Source of the DNA: Tetramitus jugosus
Taxonomy: Eukaryota > Heterolobosea > Eutetramitea > Acrasida > Vahlkampfiidae
Assembly (NCBI GenBank): GCA_937625935.1
Contig: OW569390.1
Location: forward strand, 310,001 to 374,000
Length of the DNA stretch: 64,000 bases
Direction: 5' to 3'
The translations under genes were made by a program, and so were the position numbers. The notes under the pieces are model-generated. The model made no database searches. It was not told where the DNA came from and worked only from the letters and a program-made list of their open reading frames with translations. Shown here one piece after another: positions 1-10,595 of this stretch (position 1 is the stretch's first letter; each line of letters opens with the position of its first letter).

Positions 1-229
1 CTGTTTCTTTGCGCGCATTGAATTTTTTGCCTCGACCAATGTATTCTCCACATACAGTGCACCGAATACTCATTGGTAACATCATACGTGTCTTGATTTG
101 ATCATGTGATTTGGATTGTTGTTGTTGTTGTGATTTGTTTTTTTTGTTGTGGAGACGGTTGAGTTTGGCAGATTCAGCTGGATCGAAATCTGGTGGGTAG
201 TATTTACTAATGACTTTTCTCTCTGCCAT
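1..229 (-). CDS. YJU2: YJU2/CCDC94-type splicing factor, 5' part only
   Basis: The first 76 codons of a gene that runs off the left edge; the ATG is the complement of 227-229. The start [17 protein letters not shown] followed by [20 protein letters not shown] matches the N-terminus of the YJU2/CCDC94 (Cwc16) family, whose proteins join the spliceosome with the Prp19 complex around the first catalytic step. The CxxC pair is the first half of the family's zinc-binding site. Between these blocks lies a Gln/Ser-rich insert (about residues 30-40) typical of this genome. The rest of the zinc site and the C-terminal half are outside the window. Family assignment is strong because the start is nearly invariant; completeness cannot be judged. 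Confidence 0.9.
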   Translation of the reverse strand, partial: MAERKVISKYYPPDFDPAESAKLNRLHNKKNKSQQQQQSKSHDQIKTRMMLPMSIRCTVCGEYIGRGKKFNARKET

Positions 230-475
230 GATGATTATTGGTTGTTGTTTGATTGTTCAAGTTGTTGTTGTGTTTTTTGTGCTTTTGTGCGATTTCTCGT
301 TGCAGCGGGGAATTTATGTTCGATCAAAATAAAGTAAAAACTGGGCGCGCAAAGTTGATTGTATTTTATAGAGGAATTGGTGGATTGGTGAGGCATAGTA
401 GTATAGCTTTTAGATGATAGTACACAACAGTTTTTAAGGATTCATTAGAGAGAGTGTGTACTGACAGCAGTTGTC

Positions 476-1234
476 TTACTCTGAATTGATTCCAAAGAGT
501 CTAAACTTGTGGAAATAAGGGAACTTTGGTATAAGAGCAATCATTCCAAATGTAATATTCAGCAACAGTAAATCATAGGCAACATAGGCCGTAATAAATA
601 AGCTACACAACAAGAAAACAAAAAACACCGTGTCAATCAATTTGATCATGAGAGCTATTAGACAAGAAAAACAAACAGAAGAAATGCAGGCTACAGCTGT
701 AGTTGTTGCATCAAGATACACATATCACAATCACACATACATCAACAATGGAATCAAAGTAAAAAACTTCTTTGTTGGAGTCAGTTGTCTCTGATCATCA
801 ATTTGCTCCCAGAAGGTCAATTTGTCGTATTTGCCCTGTGGATGATAAGAGCTTTCCAATGGTGATCCCTTCACCCAATGAACCATCACAAATGTAATCT
901 ACAAGGTAGAGAGAATTAACAAACACACAATTTTTCATTTTGCAAAAAAAAAAAGCATGTTAGCTCTCAATGTTCGTCTACGCTTGTTCAGAAGCATGCT
1001 TACAAAAAAAAATGTGATTGTTGTTTGAATCACACGTGTGTGGTAGGATATATGAGAGAGAGAGATGATACTTACGGATGCATGCAATATGTTAACAATA
1101 GTCCATGTGATACGAGGACTCACTCCAATGAAATGGAAAAATAGAACAAAACCAGTGATGAGTGAGACATAGAACATCCAAAATCGCTTCTTTTGAACGG
1201 GTGATACGTTGGGGTTGGTTGTCACTCTTTCCAT
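476..1234 (-). CDS. ORMDL: ORMDL family protein (sphingolipid synthesis regulator), 3 exons
   Basis: Exons on the minus strand: 1234-1076, 898-741 and 602-476, with GT-AG introns 1075-899 and 740-603. Spliced length is 147 aa, against 153 in human ORMDLs. Exon 1 gives the N-terminal membrane segments (WMFYVSLITGFVLFFHFIG and WTIVNILHAS); exon 2 gives VMVHWVKGSPLES and FWEQID, equivalent to the HTVKGTPFE and HWEQMD blocks of animal ORMDL; exon 3 ends IPKFPYFHKFRLFGINSE, the hallmark C-terminus. ORMDL/Orm proteins sit in the ER membrane and restrain serine palmitoyltransferase, the first enzyme of sphingolipid synthesis. The reading frame remains open upstream to about 1357, but that stretch is Lys-rich and unlike the family, so the ATG at 1234 is preferred. 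Very secure call. Confidence 0.95.
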
Positions 1235-1516
1235 TGTTTTTAATATAAAATAATAGAATCGATGCTTTCGTTTGTTTGCTTTCGATAATTTCAGTATTTT
1301 TTTGGAAGCTTTTTTTTCTCTCAATGCATCAAGACCGCAGCAAGGAGAATTCATCACAGCTGACGTGTCGGGACAAGATCGTCATTCCCCGCCATCTATT
1401 TTCCTAACCCGAATTCGAAAACGTAACCTTGGACGCACAACATCAAAAAAACACTGCTTGAAGCTTGGACAAACACAGACAACAATAACAACAGCTTGGG
1501 ACACCACGTTCAGAAT

Positions 1517-3522
1517 ATGCTTGAGCATCAGAAAGACCTCTTATTTCACATTTTTCAATACTGTGATTTGAGTACTCATTTGACACTGTCACTCGTTTCA
1601 CGTGAATGTCACGAAATTGCCTCCAGTAATCGACTATGGTCCGTCAACCTCAACTACTTTTGTTCTCATTTGGCCAATCACTTGAATCGAACAGAACAAG
1701 TATCTATGAATCGTTATGTCGCTGTCTATACTTCACTGGTAATAACAATAACAATAATGCGAATAATGCGAATAATAATGGAGTAGTGAATCCGACAATG
1801 CAATATCGGTCGTCCAATAGCAACCGATTCAATTTTTCTCATTTGAGTCACTTGAATTTGTCGCACTTGTTGTACATTGATGACAAGTTTCAAAATTTTT
1901 TACCTGCTGTACAGAATTCGGCATTTGGTATCAGTGCGAGTGATCGGTGGATACCAATCACCAATCATCCAAACTCTATTCATGCTCTTGACAATCATCC
2001 TATGAATATGCATTATAGAAATTATCATAACGGTGGTAGTAGTAATAGTGGTCATCCTCATCATCAGTTGATGATTCATATGGCATCCGATGATGAAAAT
2101 GATGAAGAAGACGATGTTGATGGTGAAGATGACAAGGTGAACAATGAGAATGCTGATGATGAAAATGTAAGTGAACACAGTGATGATACATTCATCAACA
2201 ACGACAGCAATAATAGTATAAGAAGGCGAAAAACTACGACTCGGGGGAAACAAAGAAGAGCGCACTCAAATGAAGACAGTTGGCACAATTATGCAATGAG
2301 TGTTTCGGATGAAGATGAATCGAACGGTATTCGTTACAAGGATCAATTGATTGACTTTTTAAGACGAGTCAAGAATTATGAGACGAGGCAGTTCCGTGAG
2401 AGAGAAATGGTCAAAGTCGACACCTTTTTCCATCATGCAAAGTATTATCTCAGTGCGTTTGCACTATCTCTTTTGATGTTGTTTGGAGTGGTGAATATGA
2501 TATTATGGGGATTGGCTGTGGACAATGTAGTGCCCTACGCGTATAGCATGGTGGCTGCCTTCTTTTGTAGTTGTTTCATTATTTTGATTCCCATTGTGTA
2601 TAGCATGTTTATGGGTGTGATACCGATATCGAGCTTGTTTAGTCGATTCTTTAGATGTCGGATGCCGCAGATTGAGATGGATTCAACCAATTATTTCACA
2701 TCTGTGCTCATGTTTCATTTCACTTGGGTTCCCTGTGCGCTGTTGGTGGTCAGTCTCAAGATATTGCTCTTTGAGCAATCTGTATGGAATTATATATTGA
2801 CGCCAGTGTATTTGTTGATTGCGGCCTTGTTGACGGTTCAAGTGGTGTGTGCAGCACGTGTTACTCGCGAGAATAATGTGATGATTGCACAGTTGGACAA
2901 GGGACAAGTCAAAGTTCAAACTGGGTTCAGCAAATGGAAATACAAGGATTACCTGCGCAGTGTGACTACAACTGTATGGCTCATTACTTCATCTCTAATT
3001 GTTTGCGATTTGGCACTCGTGTTGAGTGCTGTCCTGTGCAGTGCCAACACTGACCTAGACATGAAGTGGTCATACTCGACGCTGATGCTTCCTATTTACT
3101 TTGCTGCTGTTGTGCAATTGATACTGGTATTGTCTTCGATACGTTCGGTTGGAACTCTGGGTATTTCGTTCAGGTTGGTACTCTCATTGTCATAGTTCAT
3201 TGTCAATCTTTGGTTCATTTTTGTAGCTAACTCTATTTATCTACTCCACTTTAGAGCTATTCGCGGTATGAAACTCAAGTCTATCTTTGTTTATGTTAGA
3301 GGAGTGACATTTACGTACCCATTGTTCTGCTTGACATGTGCTGTGTTTCCCTTTTGCTTGTTGCTGGGTCTGATTGCTGATGGCGAAGTCAAAACAATGT
3401 ATACGGCTGCTTTCAGTCTTTTATACATTCCCCTATGCTGTTGTAGCTGCTTATGGTTTGCTGCAGGTAGTTTACTCTTGTATGCTAATCCTGGTTGCTG
3501 CTACACTAGCGAAGGAGTATAG
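1517..3522 (+). CDS. F-box protein with TMEM185-like multipass membrane domain; frame break near 1.7 kb
   Basis: The ATG at 1517 opens an F-box (LLFHIFQYCDLSTHLTLSLV through NRLWSVNL, about residues 5-50), a Skp1-binding module of SCF ubiquitin ligases. The F-box frame ends at 1786, while the rest of the protein lies in another frame that is open from before 1636. No clean intron joins them: a donor at 1739 (GTAATA) with an acceptor at 1914 restores frame but would remove 58 good-looking codons, so a frameshift is equally possible. Downstream come an Asn-rich run, an acidic stretch (about 2090-2200) and 8-10 hydrophobic helices from 2440. Repeats of the kind W-x-Y...P-x-Y-L and KWSYSTLMLP resemble TMEM185/FAM11 membrane repeats. 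An intron 3174-3254 (ending tttag) splices to the last exon, ISFR-AIRGMK. A 43-nt intron at 3467-3509 would give a different C-terminus ending at 3625. The F-box is fairly sure; the TMEM185 link is a pattern match only. Confidence 0.6.
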
Positions 3523-3677
3523 CCTACGGAGAGTAAAATTCCGCTTTATTTGTTCGTTATTAATGGCGGTTTCATCCCGTACGAAAAACTTGCGTTTTTT
3601 TGTCTTGCTTGTTGCTGAGAACTAGTAATTCTCAATCGAACTGTGGTTCATTTATCTGAGAGAGAGAAACGAATAAT

Positions 3678-5309
3678 ATGAGCTCACCTCGCTTAGAAGA
3701 TCATCAGGATGTAGCTGCTGGAGTCGACGAACTCTATCAACGATGGAGAATGCTTGAAACAGAGAGAAAAACAAGCTTCGAAACCAGAAACAAGGCAGTC
3801 AAGCAGAATCAAGATACCTTGGACAGTGTAAAGAAGGTGAACAAGGAATTGAAAGCACAACTTGCCAAGTTACACAGAGAACAAACAGGCTCCAATAAGT
3901 CGTTCCAGGAAAGAACTTATGAAAAGCTAGAAACTCAAGTACACATGCTGAGAAAACAGTATGATGAAGCATGCAATGAGTTTAAAACTCTCATGAAGAA
4001 AGCTGCATCAAAGAGAGATAAACTAGCTGATTTAGATTCAGAAAGAGCCCCCATTCTTACTGATGAATCACCCTTGACTAGACAGATCCGTATCCTGGAG
4101 AATCGATTGGATAAGGCGATGATTAAGTACAACGAAGCACAATCTATTAAGAAAACTTATGAACATATTTTGCGCCGTTTGAAGGAAGAGAGAATAGGTT
4201 TTGACAATCAATTGCAAGCGATCGAGCGAACACTGAAAGCAAAGGAGCACGATTATCAAGACTTGTTGAACATGTCTCATGATGCTAATTATTTACGAGA
4301 AATGGCCAAGGGAGAATTATTACAAACAAAGACTGAGTTTGAAGAGCGTGAGAGAGACCAGGAGAAAAATCTAAAGGAGAAGAGATCTTATGTTGGTACT
4401 CGAATTGAAATGACGAGCAAGTTATCAAAGAGAGAAGCATTGAAGAGAGAACAAGAGTTAAATAGTTCCAACAACAGACTGAATAATTCAATGACTTTCA
4501 ACAGCATTCAGAATGATACGAGATTGGAGATGGAACATGAAAAATTGACAAATCTAGAGAATCAATGGAGGAAGATTAAGGAGGTGACTGGAGTCAATGA
4601 TACCAATGATGTTATCCAGAAGTTTCTATCCTCACATGACACACATAAAAATTTAGTACTCATGACAAAAGAAGCCCAAAGAAAGATTGACGAACTCGCT
4701 CAGAAGAGACAAAACCTAAAGTCAAAGTTGGATGATTCGAAGTATAGTCAGAACTCGGCGCTTGGATCGAAGAGAATTATAGATGATTACATGCAGCAGT
4801 TGAGCGACCTGCAGAGTGTTGCAGAGAGAAATAGAAAGAAGTATGAGAGAGTCAAGCGAGTGCTCATCAATGTGAAGGCGGGCGTTGAGCATTTGAGTGA
4901 AAAACTCAAGGCAAAGAAGGTGGATGAAAATGCAGTGATGGACGAGAAGCAGTACATTGTTCAGTCTCTTGAGTCATGCAAGGGTCGACTGAGGATAGTA
5001 ATTAGTGACTTGGGAGATAACATTAATGATATTGAAAAGCAAGCATCTGCCATCTCAGTAGCAGCGACAACACCAACCCTTTCAACATCTGCTGATCTCA
5101 ACTCCTCCGAGATACGGTTGAGTCACAACAATATGCGGATTTCTTTGGAACACGAAACAGATGAAGAAGAAGATGATGAAATGCAAGGAGAAGAGGAATC
5201 TGATGAGGAAGGTGAAGGCGATGTAATGAACAGAGAACGAGTGAAAAAGTATGCCAAGTTCGCAGCAGAAAAAGGAAGAAAGAGAGGAAAGAAAAAGAAG
5301 GGCATTTAG
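3678..5309 (+). CDS. ODAD3: Outer dynein arm docking complex subunit 3 (CCDC151/ODAD3)
   Basis: A 543-aa, almost wholly coiled-coil protein without introns. The block KTYEHILRRLKEERIGFDNQ, followed shortly by ERTLKAKEHDYQDLLNMSHDA (about residues 155-205), matches the conserved core of CCDC151/ODAD3 (ODA10 in Chlamydomonas), and the length is close to the human 595 aa. The family helps dock outer dynein arms on ciliary doublets, so this gene is expected to act only in the transient flagellate stage. The C-terminus has an acidic run (DEEEDDEMQGEEESDEE, about 500-517) and ends in a Lys/Arg cluster, RKRGKKKKGI. The start has a good context and lies about 155 bp after the previous stop. Other dynein-arm coiled coils (ODA5, CCDC63/114) are the alternatives; the KTYE...FDNQ block favours CCDC151. 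Confidence 0.8.
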   Translation: MSSPRLEDHQDVAAGVDELYQRWRMLETERKTSFETRNKAVKQNQDTLDSVKKVNKELKAQLAKLHREQTGSNKSFQERTYEKLETQVHMLRKQYDEACNEFKTLMKKAASKRDKLADLDSERAPILTDESPLTRQIRILENRLDKAMIKYNEAQSIKKTYEHILRRLKEERIGFDNQLQAIERTLKAKEHDYQDLLNMSHDANYLREMAKGELLQTKTEFEERERDQEKNLKEKRSYVGTRIEMTSKLSKREALKREQELNSSNNRLNNSMTFNSIQNDTRLEMEHEKLTNLENQWRKIKEVTGVNDTNDVIQKFLSSHDTHKNLVLMTKEAQRKIDELAQKRQNLKSKLDDSKYSQNSALGSKRIIDDYMQQLSDLQSVAERNRKKYERVKRVLINVKAGVEHLSEKLKAKKVDENAVMDEKQYIVQSLESCKGRLRIVISDLGDNINDIEKQASAISVAATTPTLSTSADLNSSEIRLSHNNMRISLEHETDEEEDDEMQGEEESDEEGEGDVMNRERVKKYAKFAAEKGRKRGKKKKGI

Positions 5310-5387
5310 ATGTATCTCTTGAGCTTTTGAATTGCTTCGCACATTGCCTCTCGAACATACCTGTTGTAAAACTATGATTTCTTATTT

Positions 5388-5960
5388 TTACTTGAAAATA
5401 TTGTGTCTATAGTACTTTAGCTCTTCAATCGATTCAATGATATCGTCCAATGCTCTGTGAACGTTCTTCTTTGGTGGTTGACTTGCAAACTGTGTGGGGT
5501 ACCATCTTCGACACAATTCCTTAATACCACTGACATCCACAATCCTATAGTGAAACAATTGATTCAATGTTGGCATCTGCTTCGATATGAACTGTCTATC
5601 TACATAGACACTATTTCCTGCAATCAATGGTCTTGCACTAATATTGTCATTGTTTGCCAAGTCAACCACAGCATTCTCTACGAGAAAATCAATCACCATC
5701 TGCTCTGCTTGTGCCAGTGAAATCTTGGAGTTGCGAACTCGTTCAGTAAGCCCAGATTCCCCATGATGTGTCCTATTCCAATCATCCATTGCATTCAACA
5801 AATCATCAGAGCAATGAATGACAATAGAGTCGTTCATTTGAGCTAGAATATTGAGATTGGAGTCTGTTACGATGGCAGCAATCTCAATAATTTGTTCCTT
5901 TTCAATGTTGAGACCAGTCATCTCCAAATCAATCCACACGAGTGGTGATTGTTGTTGCAT
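5388..5960 (-). CDS. REXO2: Oligoribonuclease (REXO2/Orn), DEDDh exonuclease
   Basis: A 190-aa protein from the ATG complementary to 5958-5960. It degrades 2-5 nt RNA fragments to mononucleotides, in mitochondria and cytosol of eukaryotes. All catalytic residues are visible: D11 and E13 in WIDLEMTGL, D121 in AGNSVYVDRQF, and H168 with D173 in VHRALDDI; the substrate-binding WNRTHHGESGL (residues 61-71) and the family tail EELKYYR are also present. Length is typical of bacterial Orn and REXO2. The frame continues upstream only through a non-ATG codon, so no N-terminal targeting peptide is supported and a mitochondrial location is not shown. It converges on the ODAD3 gene with 78 bp between stops. 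Confidence 0.95.
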   Translation of the reverse strand: MQQQSPLVWIDLEMTGLNIEKEQIIEIAAIVTDSNLNILAQMNDSIVIHCSDDLLNAMDDWNRTHHGESGLTERVRNSKISLAQAEQMVIDFLVENAVVDLANNDNISARPLIAGNSVYVDRQFISKQMPTLNQLFHYRIVDVSGIKELCRRWYPTQFASQPPKKNVHRALDDIIESIEELKYYRHNIFK

Positions 5961-6335
5961 TTTCGATCGTTTTTTGTTGTTTTCTTGTTTTGATGATCCT
6001 TGTGTCTCGAGCAAGAGAGGGACGAATTTGAAGAGAAAATTAATTCAGAACTACAATCAACTCCCAGAACTCCAGGAATACAACCTGATACGAGTGTTAC
6101 AAGGCGAGACAACAATTCTGTAAACAGTTTGTTGATATCTCAAATTTCTCCGGTTCCAATGCACGTGTTGGCCGATTTCACATGCTTGTTGCGTGTGCAA
6201 ACTCCGAAAAAACAAAAAGAGTGAGTGTCTCATATTTATTGTGTGATTGATTTTAATTCATAAGATATCATACCGTGAAAGGGAAGAAGCACACCATACG
6301 CACGCGCACATACACAGGAGAGATTAAAGAATCAC
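5961..6335. other. Intergenic region between REXO2 and the PLD3-like gene
   Basis: A 375-bp divergent promoter region. On the plus strand, 6000-6224 is free of stops (DEFEEKINSEL, STPRTPGIQPD) but has no ATG near its beginning and a TGA just upstream, so I do not call it a gene. It may be leader sequence of the PLD3-like gene or an exon I cannot connect. The last 70 bases before 6336 hold a CACACGCAC-type run. Confidence 0.4.
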
Positions 6336-8236
6336 ATGTCTCTGTCATCATCCATGCACACACCACAGCGTGGTGGCTCTAATAACAACAACAACAACAA
6401 TAGCATAGTGGTTGGTACTCCTTCCTACTATCACAGCCTAGAGGAAGATGATAGCTTTGATTCTCCGCCAGTCAGAGCTACACCCATCAAAGCTACAGCA
6501 ACAACACCAAATAACAACAATAGCTACAGTAGCAATAGACAACCACACAGAGAGAGTGATGGACTATTGAATCATAGCTACCATAATGCAGCTGTGAACT
6601 CATCGTTCTCATCTGCTGAAGATGATGAATTGAACGAGTTTTATGACAATGAGAACAATAATAACAATCACAATGATAGTGGTTTATTCAAGTTTTTGCG
6701 TTTGCACATGGTTGTGATTGGAGTGTTGTCTGCATTGATTATCATTTCAGTGCTGACATCAAGCTTAGTCTTGAGTAATAAGCGATTGACACGTATGTTA
6801 CTGTAATACTTGCCTTTTTTTTTGTGGTTCGTTTTATGTGTATTTTTCGCCAAGAGAGAGCTCTCTGCGCGCTTTTTGTATTTACAGCAAAGTTGACCAA
6901 GAGCTAACACTATGGATTTTTTTCGGTCGATTTAGATGTTGCGACTGAACAACACTGTTCCTCTCACTGCAAGTACCAATTGGTGGAATCGATACCTGAT
7001 CAAGTAGACCTCGAATTGTTGCCAGGAACCAATTACACTGTGAATGCATGGTTAGACATTATCAACAATGCTCAAAAGACACTCAAGATTGCTGCATTTT
7101 ACTCCAATTTGAGAAATGATTACAAGGAGCCTCACAACATTGGTGGTTGGATGGGAAATCAGATTATGGAAGCTATTGTGAAGGCTCATGAAAGAGGTGT
7201 AGCTGTCACTCTTGTTCAAAACTCTCCTGTTCCTGGTTTGACTCACTCTGACACGGATTGGCTCAGAGACAACAAGATTGCGACCGTGGTTTATGTCGAT
7301 TGGGGTGCTGCGTTCGGTGGTGTGCTTCACACAAAGATGCTCATCTCTGACGATGTTCGATTCTATGTGGGAAGTGCCAATCTCGATTGGACAAGTCTTG
7401 CTCAAGTGAAGGAGTTGGGTATTTATGTGTCTGATTGTTCTTGCTTGGCCGGTGATATTGAAAAGATTTGGGGCGCGTACAAGTATGTTGGATCCAACTT
7501 GAAGAGCAATCTCAAGAATATGGCTCACGGATTCCCATCTGCTCTTGAAACAAAGATCAATATTCATCATCCATTGAGCATTTCATTCGCCAATGATCCA
7601 TCTCAATCAGGAAAGATGTTTTTCTCAAGCGGTCCACAGGCAGTGAATCCTTTGGAGAGAACCAATGATATTGCAGCTCTATTGAGTGTAATCAATGGTG
7701 CCACTCGCACTCTGTCCATTTCTGTGATGGATTACTTGCCTTTGGATACCTATGGATCACCAAGGTCCTTCTGGGGTGAGATTGAAGATGCACTCAAGAA
7801 CGCAATTACGAGAAACGTCACTGTTCAAATGCTAATTTCCAAGTGGTCTCACTCTTCTGACCTGCAAGTTCCAGTGATTAGCAGTCTGAACAAGTTTGGC
7901 TCTTTCTGCAAGTTCTCTAACACCAAGAACCATACTTCCAATCCATGGTGCACTGGCTCCATTACTGTGAAACTGTTTGAGATTCCTGATGCAAAAGGAT
8001 ACGAACCAATTCCATTCACACGTGTGAATCATGCCAAATTTATGGTGTCTGACAACACGCTCTATCTTTCGACCTCCAACTGGAGCTACGACTACTTCTA
8101 TCGGACTGCTGGTGTCAGTCTTGTGACCACTCATCCAAACATACGGCAAACTGTACAGGACATATTTACAAGAGATTGGAACAGTGCTTATGTCGCTCAG
8201 CCAGACAACGATGAGATGGAAATTTTATCTTACTAA
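6336..8236 (+). CDS. PLD3/PLD4-like type II membrane phospholipase D family nuclease, 2 exons
   Basis: Exons 6336-6792 and 6936-8236 around a 143-nt GT-AG intron; 585 aa. The N-terminal ~120 residues are cytosolic, Asn/Ser-rich, followed by one membrane anchor (about 125-147, MVVIGVLSALIIISVLTSSL) and a lumenal catalytic region. Two HKD motifs are present: HTKMLISDDVRFYVGSANLD at about residue 284 and HAKFMVSDNTLYLSTSNW at about 518. A Cys pair (EQHCSSHC) just after the anchor, and the single-anchor layout, match animal PLD3/PLD4, which are lysosomal 5' exonucleases acting on single-stranded nucleic acid rather than true phospholipases. That activity is inferred from family. Splicing across the anchor/lumenal boundary is clear because both frames read through only with this intron. 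The gene converges on the next one, stops 25 bp apart. Confidence 0.9.
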
Positions 8237-8261
8237 ATCGAAGTAATTTTTATAATTTCTG

Positions 8262-10562
8262 TCAATTTGGTGCTCTCCATCGAGTTTTATACATGTCCAG
8301 TTTCTTCTTCTTGCGTTGTCTTCGCTCGCCATTAACAGTGATGTAAAAGACCATGCCTATCATGGTTGTTCCCAATGCTAGCAAGTGTCGAATCGACCAC
8401 AAAAATCTGAGCAAACCAAATGACTGTAAAAACTTCGTAAGGCCAGGCACCGGCCAAAGCAATGCATGGAGTACGAATGATGTTAGATCACAGAAGGACT
8501 GAACAAATGACACAGCTAAGAACAGTTCCCATGCCCTAATCTCATCATGAGGCATCAAAGTCACCAAAATAAATACGATACTGTCCCACGTGCCATAGTG
8601 GAACATGTAGTTCACTTGTAGAACCTGTAAGTAGGCTATTGTTCTATTAATGAAGTATGATCCGCCTTGAACAAGATAAAACAGACCAGATGTTTGTAGA
8701 ATGGCATAAATATACCATGGACAGTACTGTTGTGCGATAGAGATATCCATGAGCCATCCAATGACCGGTAGTGGAATTGCGTAATACAGTTTCCTCATGC
8801 CAATGTGAGCAGACATGTAATTAGATCGATCCAAGTACAACAGTAACACTGGATAGCTGTACAATAAACTCTGTGTCAATAACATAAAGGTCATACTCAC
8901 ATCAGAGTACATCCTCATTCCAAACACTGCCAATACACAATAGGGAACAATGGTCGTACTCCATTGTTCTATGCTATGTTTCATTCGATTCTCGCAATTA
9001 AGCAAGTGCCACCGCACTTTGAACGACATTCTTCCCCATCTTGATAAATCATCTCGACACAAATCAATGCCTCTAATAAACATATTTTCGTACTTTGCAT
9101 AGTAGGATACGGCTCTTTCTGGTACTCTCATACCAGATATTAACACTAGCGTCATCATCATCCAAAGAATCAAAAATATTATCGAAGCAGTTTGAAACAC
9201 ATGACTCGCGAGTATACACAGTGTCATCAACGGTAAAGCAGCCATACTAAACAACCGTAGTGAGCCAAACAATGGGTCCACTCTCACCATTTGTTCCCAA
9301 GATGTCATTCGTTGATCATCTTCATCATCCATACCATCTAGATGAAACCGACGATGATGGGCGTGGTGATTTTGATTGTTTAATCTCTCATAAATATAAT
9401 GCGAATTTTTCCTGTAGGTCACAAGTGCACTCCGCACATTACACTCGCAATCAGTGCCATTCGCTGCACTCGAACCACTCATACGACTAGAGCTGTATGA
9501 TAATCGACTCGCACATACATTGTTCGCACGCGAATGAGAATGTGGCTCTCTTTTACACATCGTATCATAATAGTACTGTAACACAAGCAACGTATTCGGT
9601 TGTTTCAATTTCCATTGTCGATTAAAGATTCGTTTCTGCCACAGATTAGAATCATAGCAAATGGATTTCAATGACCGACTCGTCTTTCCTAATTTTAGTA
9701 CTGTCTCAAAATCCACATATTGTACCACGTGCATCCAAATATCACTACAATTCAATTGAGTGGATATCACTCCAACAAAATATTTCAAATCAGCACTTTT
9801 CTGATCAACAGTAGCAGCAGCAGAGGCAAAATTCATCTCACTATTATAATGTTCATCATCCATATTCATTTCTTGATCATTAAACTCTTGACTATACAGT
9901 ATCACAGGTTGATGGTCAACAACACGATGAAAATGATGACTCAAATCATCACCACCAACCAAATGCTCAGCAGGCAGAGAGGGCAATAGCAATGATGATG
10001 ATGATGACGATGAGTCAATCATTCCTGGTACCGACGAGGATTCAAGCTTCATTATCAGTGGTGACGAGGGTGGTGATAGGAGATGAGGAGATCGTATCCG
10101 ACCAATGAATCGATGGTTCCCCTCACCAAAGCTATTACTACTACTATCACCACCACCATGATGATGATCACCATTATGGGCACTACTGCTTGTTAGAGTA
10201 GTAGTCGTTGTAAGAGTGGTTATGATGCTTGTCATCATGGTGGTTGTTGAAGCTTGCTGTTCTTTGGTCGCATCAGCATCACCAATGCTTTGGTTGCTCA
10301 GCTTTTGTGGTTCATTTGTGTTGTTGTTCTGAATGTCATCGTTGTCGTCGCACAACGGAGCAAGCATGGTGGAGACTGTAGATGCAGCGAGCTTACCCGC
10401 CAATTTTGGAATCTTTTTGGCGGGAGATTCATCCGAAAGCAAAAGATGAGAGAGTGGTCGTTTCTTGATAATGTTGATATCGCTCATGATTGTTGTGTGG
10501 TCATATCTGTTCTCCTCTGGATCGTGATGACGGTTGTTCTTCTCGGGAGACACAGGGTACAT
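8262..10562 (-). CDS. F-box protein with C-terminal multipass membrane region
   Basis: Intronless, 766 aa from the ATG complementary to 10560-10562. Residues 1-260 are low complexity (Asp, His, Ser and Thr runs). An F-box follows at roughly 265-315 (LNCSDIWMHVVQYVDFETVL, then SNLWQKRI), and from about 430 there are 8-10 hydrophobic segments, among them FSMAALPLMTLCILASHVF, IIFLILWMMMTLVLISGM and FLWSIRHLLALGTTMIGMV, ending in a basic tail. F-box proteins normally recruit substrates to an SCF ubiquitin ligase; the membrane region suggests a membrane-bound adaptor. The layout is like that of the gene at 1.5-3.5 kb, but the membrane sequences are not obviously homologous. I recognise no family for the membrane part. 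The start is uncertain: MSDINII about 25 codons downstream is also possible. Confidence 0.65.
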   Translation of the reverse strand: MYPVSPEKNNRHHDPEENRYDHTTIMSDINIIKKRPLSHLLLSDESPAKKIPKLAGKLAASTVSTMLAPLCDDNDDIQNNNTNEPQKLSNQSIGDADATKEQQASTTTMMTSIITTLTTTTTLTSSSAHNGDHHHGGGDSSSNSFGEGNHRFIGRIRSPHLLSPPSSPLIMKLESSSVPGMIDSSSSSSSLLLPSLPAEHLVGGDDLSHHFHRVVDHQPVILYSQEFNDQEMNMDDEHYNSEMNFASAAATVDQKSADLKYFVGVISTQLNCSDIWMHVVQYVDFETVLKLGKTSRSLKSICYDSNLWQKRIFNRQWKLKQPNTLLVLQYYYDTMCKREPHSHSRANNVCASRLSYSSSRMSGSSAANGTDCECNVRSALVTYRKNSHYIYERLNNQNHHAHHRRFHLDGMDDEDDQRMTSWEQMVRVDPLFGSLRLFSMAALPLMTLCILASHVFQTASIIFLILWMMMTLVLISGMRVPERAVSYYAKYENMFIRGIDLCRDDLSRWGRMSFKVRWHLLNCENRMKHSIEQWSTTIVPYCVLAVFGMRMYSDVSMTFMLLTQSLLYSYPVLLLYLDRSNYMSAHIGMRKLYYAIPLPVIGWLMDISIAQQYCPWYIYAILQTSGLFYLVQGGSYFINRTIAYLQVLQVNYMFHYGTWDSIVFILVTLMPHDEIRAWELFLAVSFVQSFCDLTSFVLHALLWPVPGLTKFLQSFGLLRFLWSIRHLLALGTTMIGMVFYITVNGERRQRKKKKLDMYKTRWRAPN

Positions 10563-10595
10563 TTCGATCAACTATGATTGGGTATACTCTGAGTG

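Noticed and set aside
345-352. GCGCGC motif (also near 6860, 24000 and 34262) as a promoter element
   Set aside because: Two of the four copies lie inside introns, so position does not support a promoter role.
1636-3195. ATG at 1636 as start of a protein without an F-box
   Set aside because: The F-box frame directly upstream (1517-1738) is convincing and the region 1636-1738 in this other frame is not protein-like.
5960-6014. N-terminal extension of oligoribonuclease
   Set aside because: It begins with TTG, not ATG, and the ATG at 5960 gives a normal family start.
6000-6224. Plus-strand open frame with STPRTPGIQPD
   Set aside because: No ATG near its beginning, a stop just upstream and no splice acceptor that links to a coding exon.
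7052-7570. 172-codon frame antisense to the PLD3-like gene
   Set aside because: Shadow of the strongly coding plus strand; no ATG-started family resemblance.
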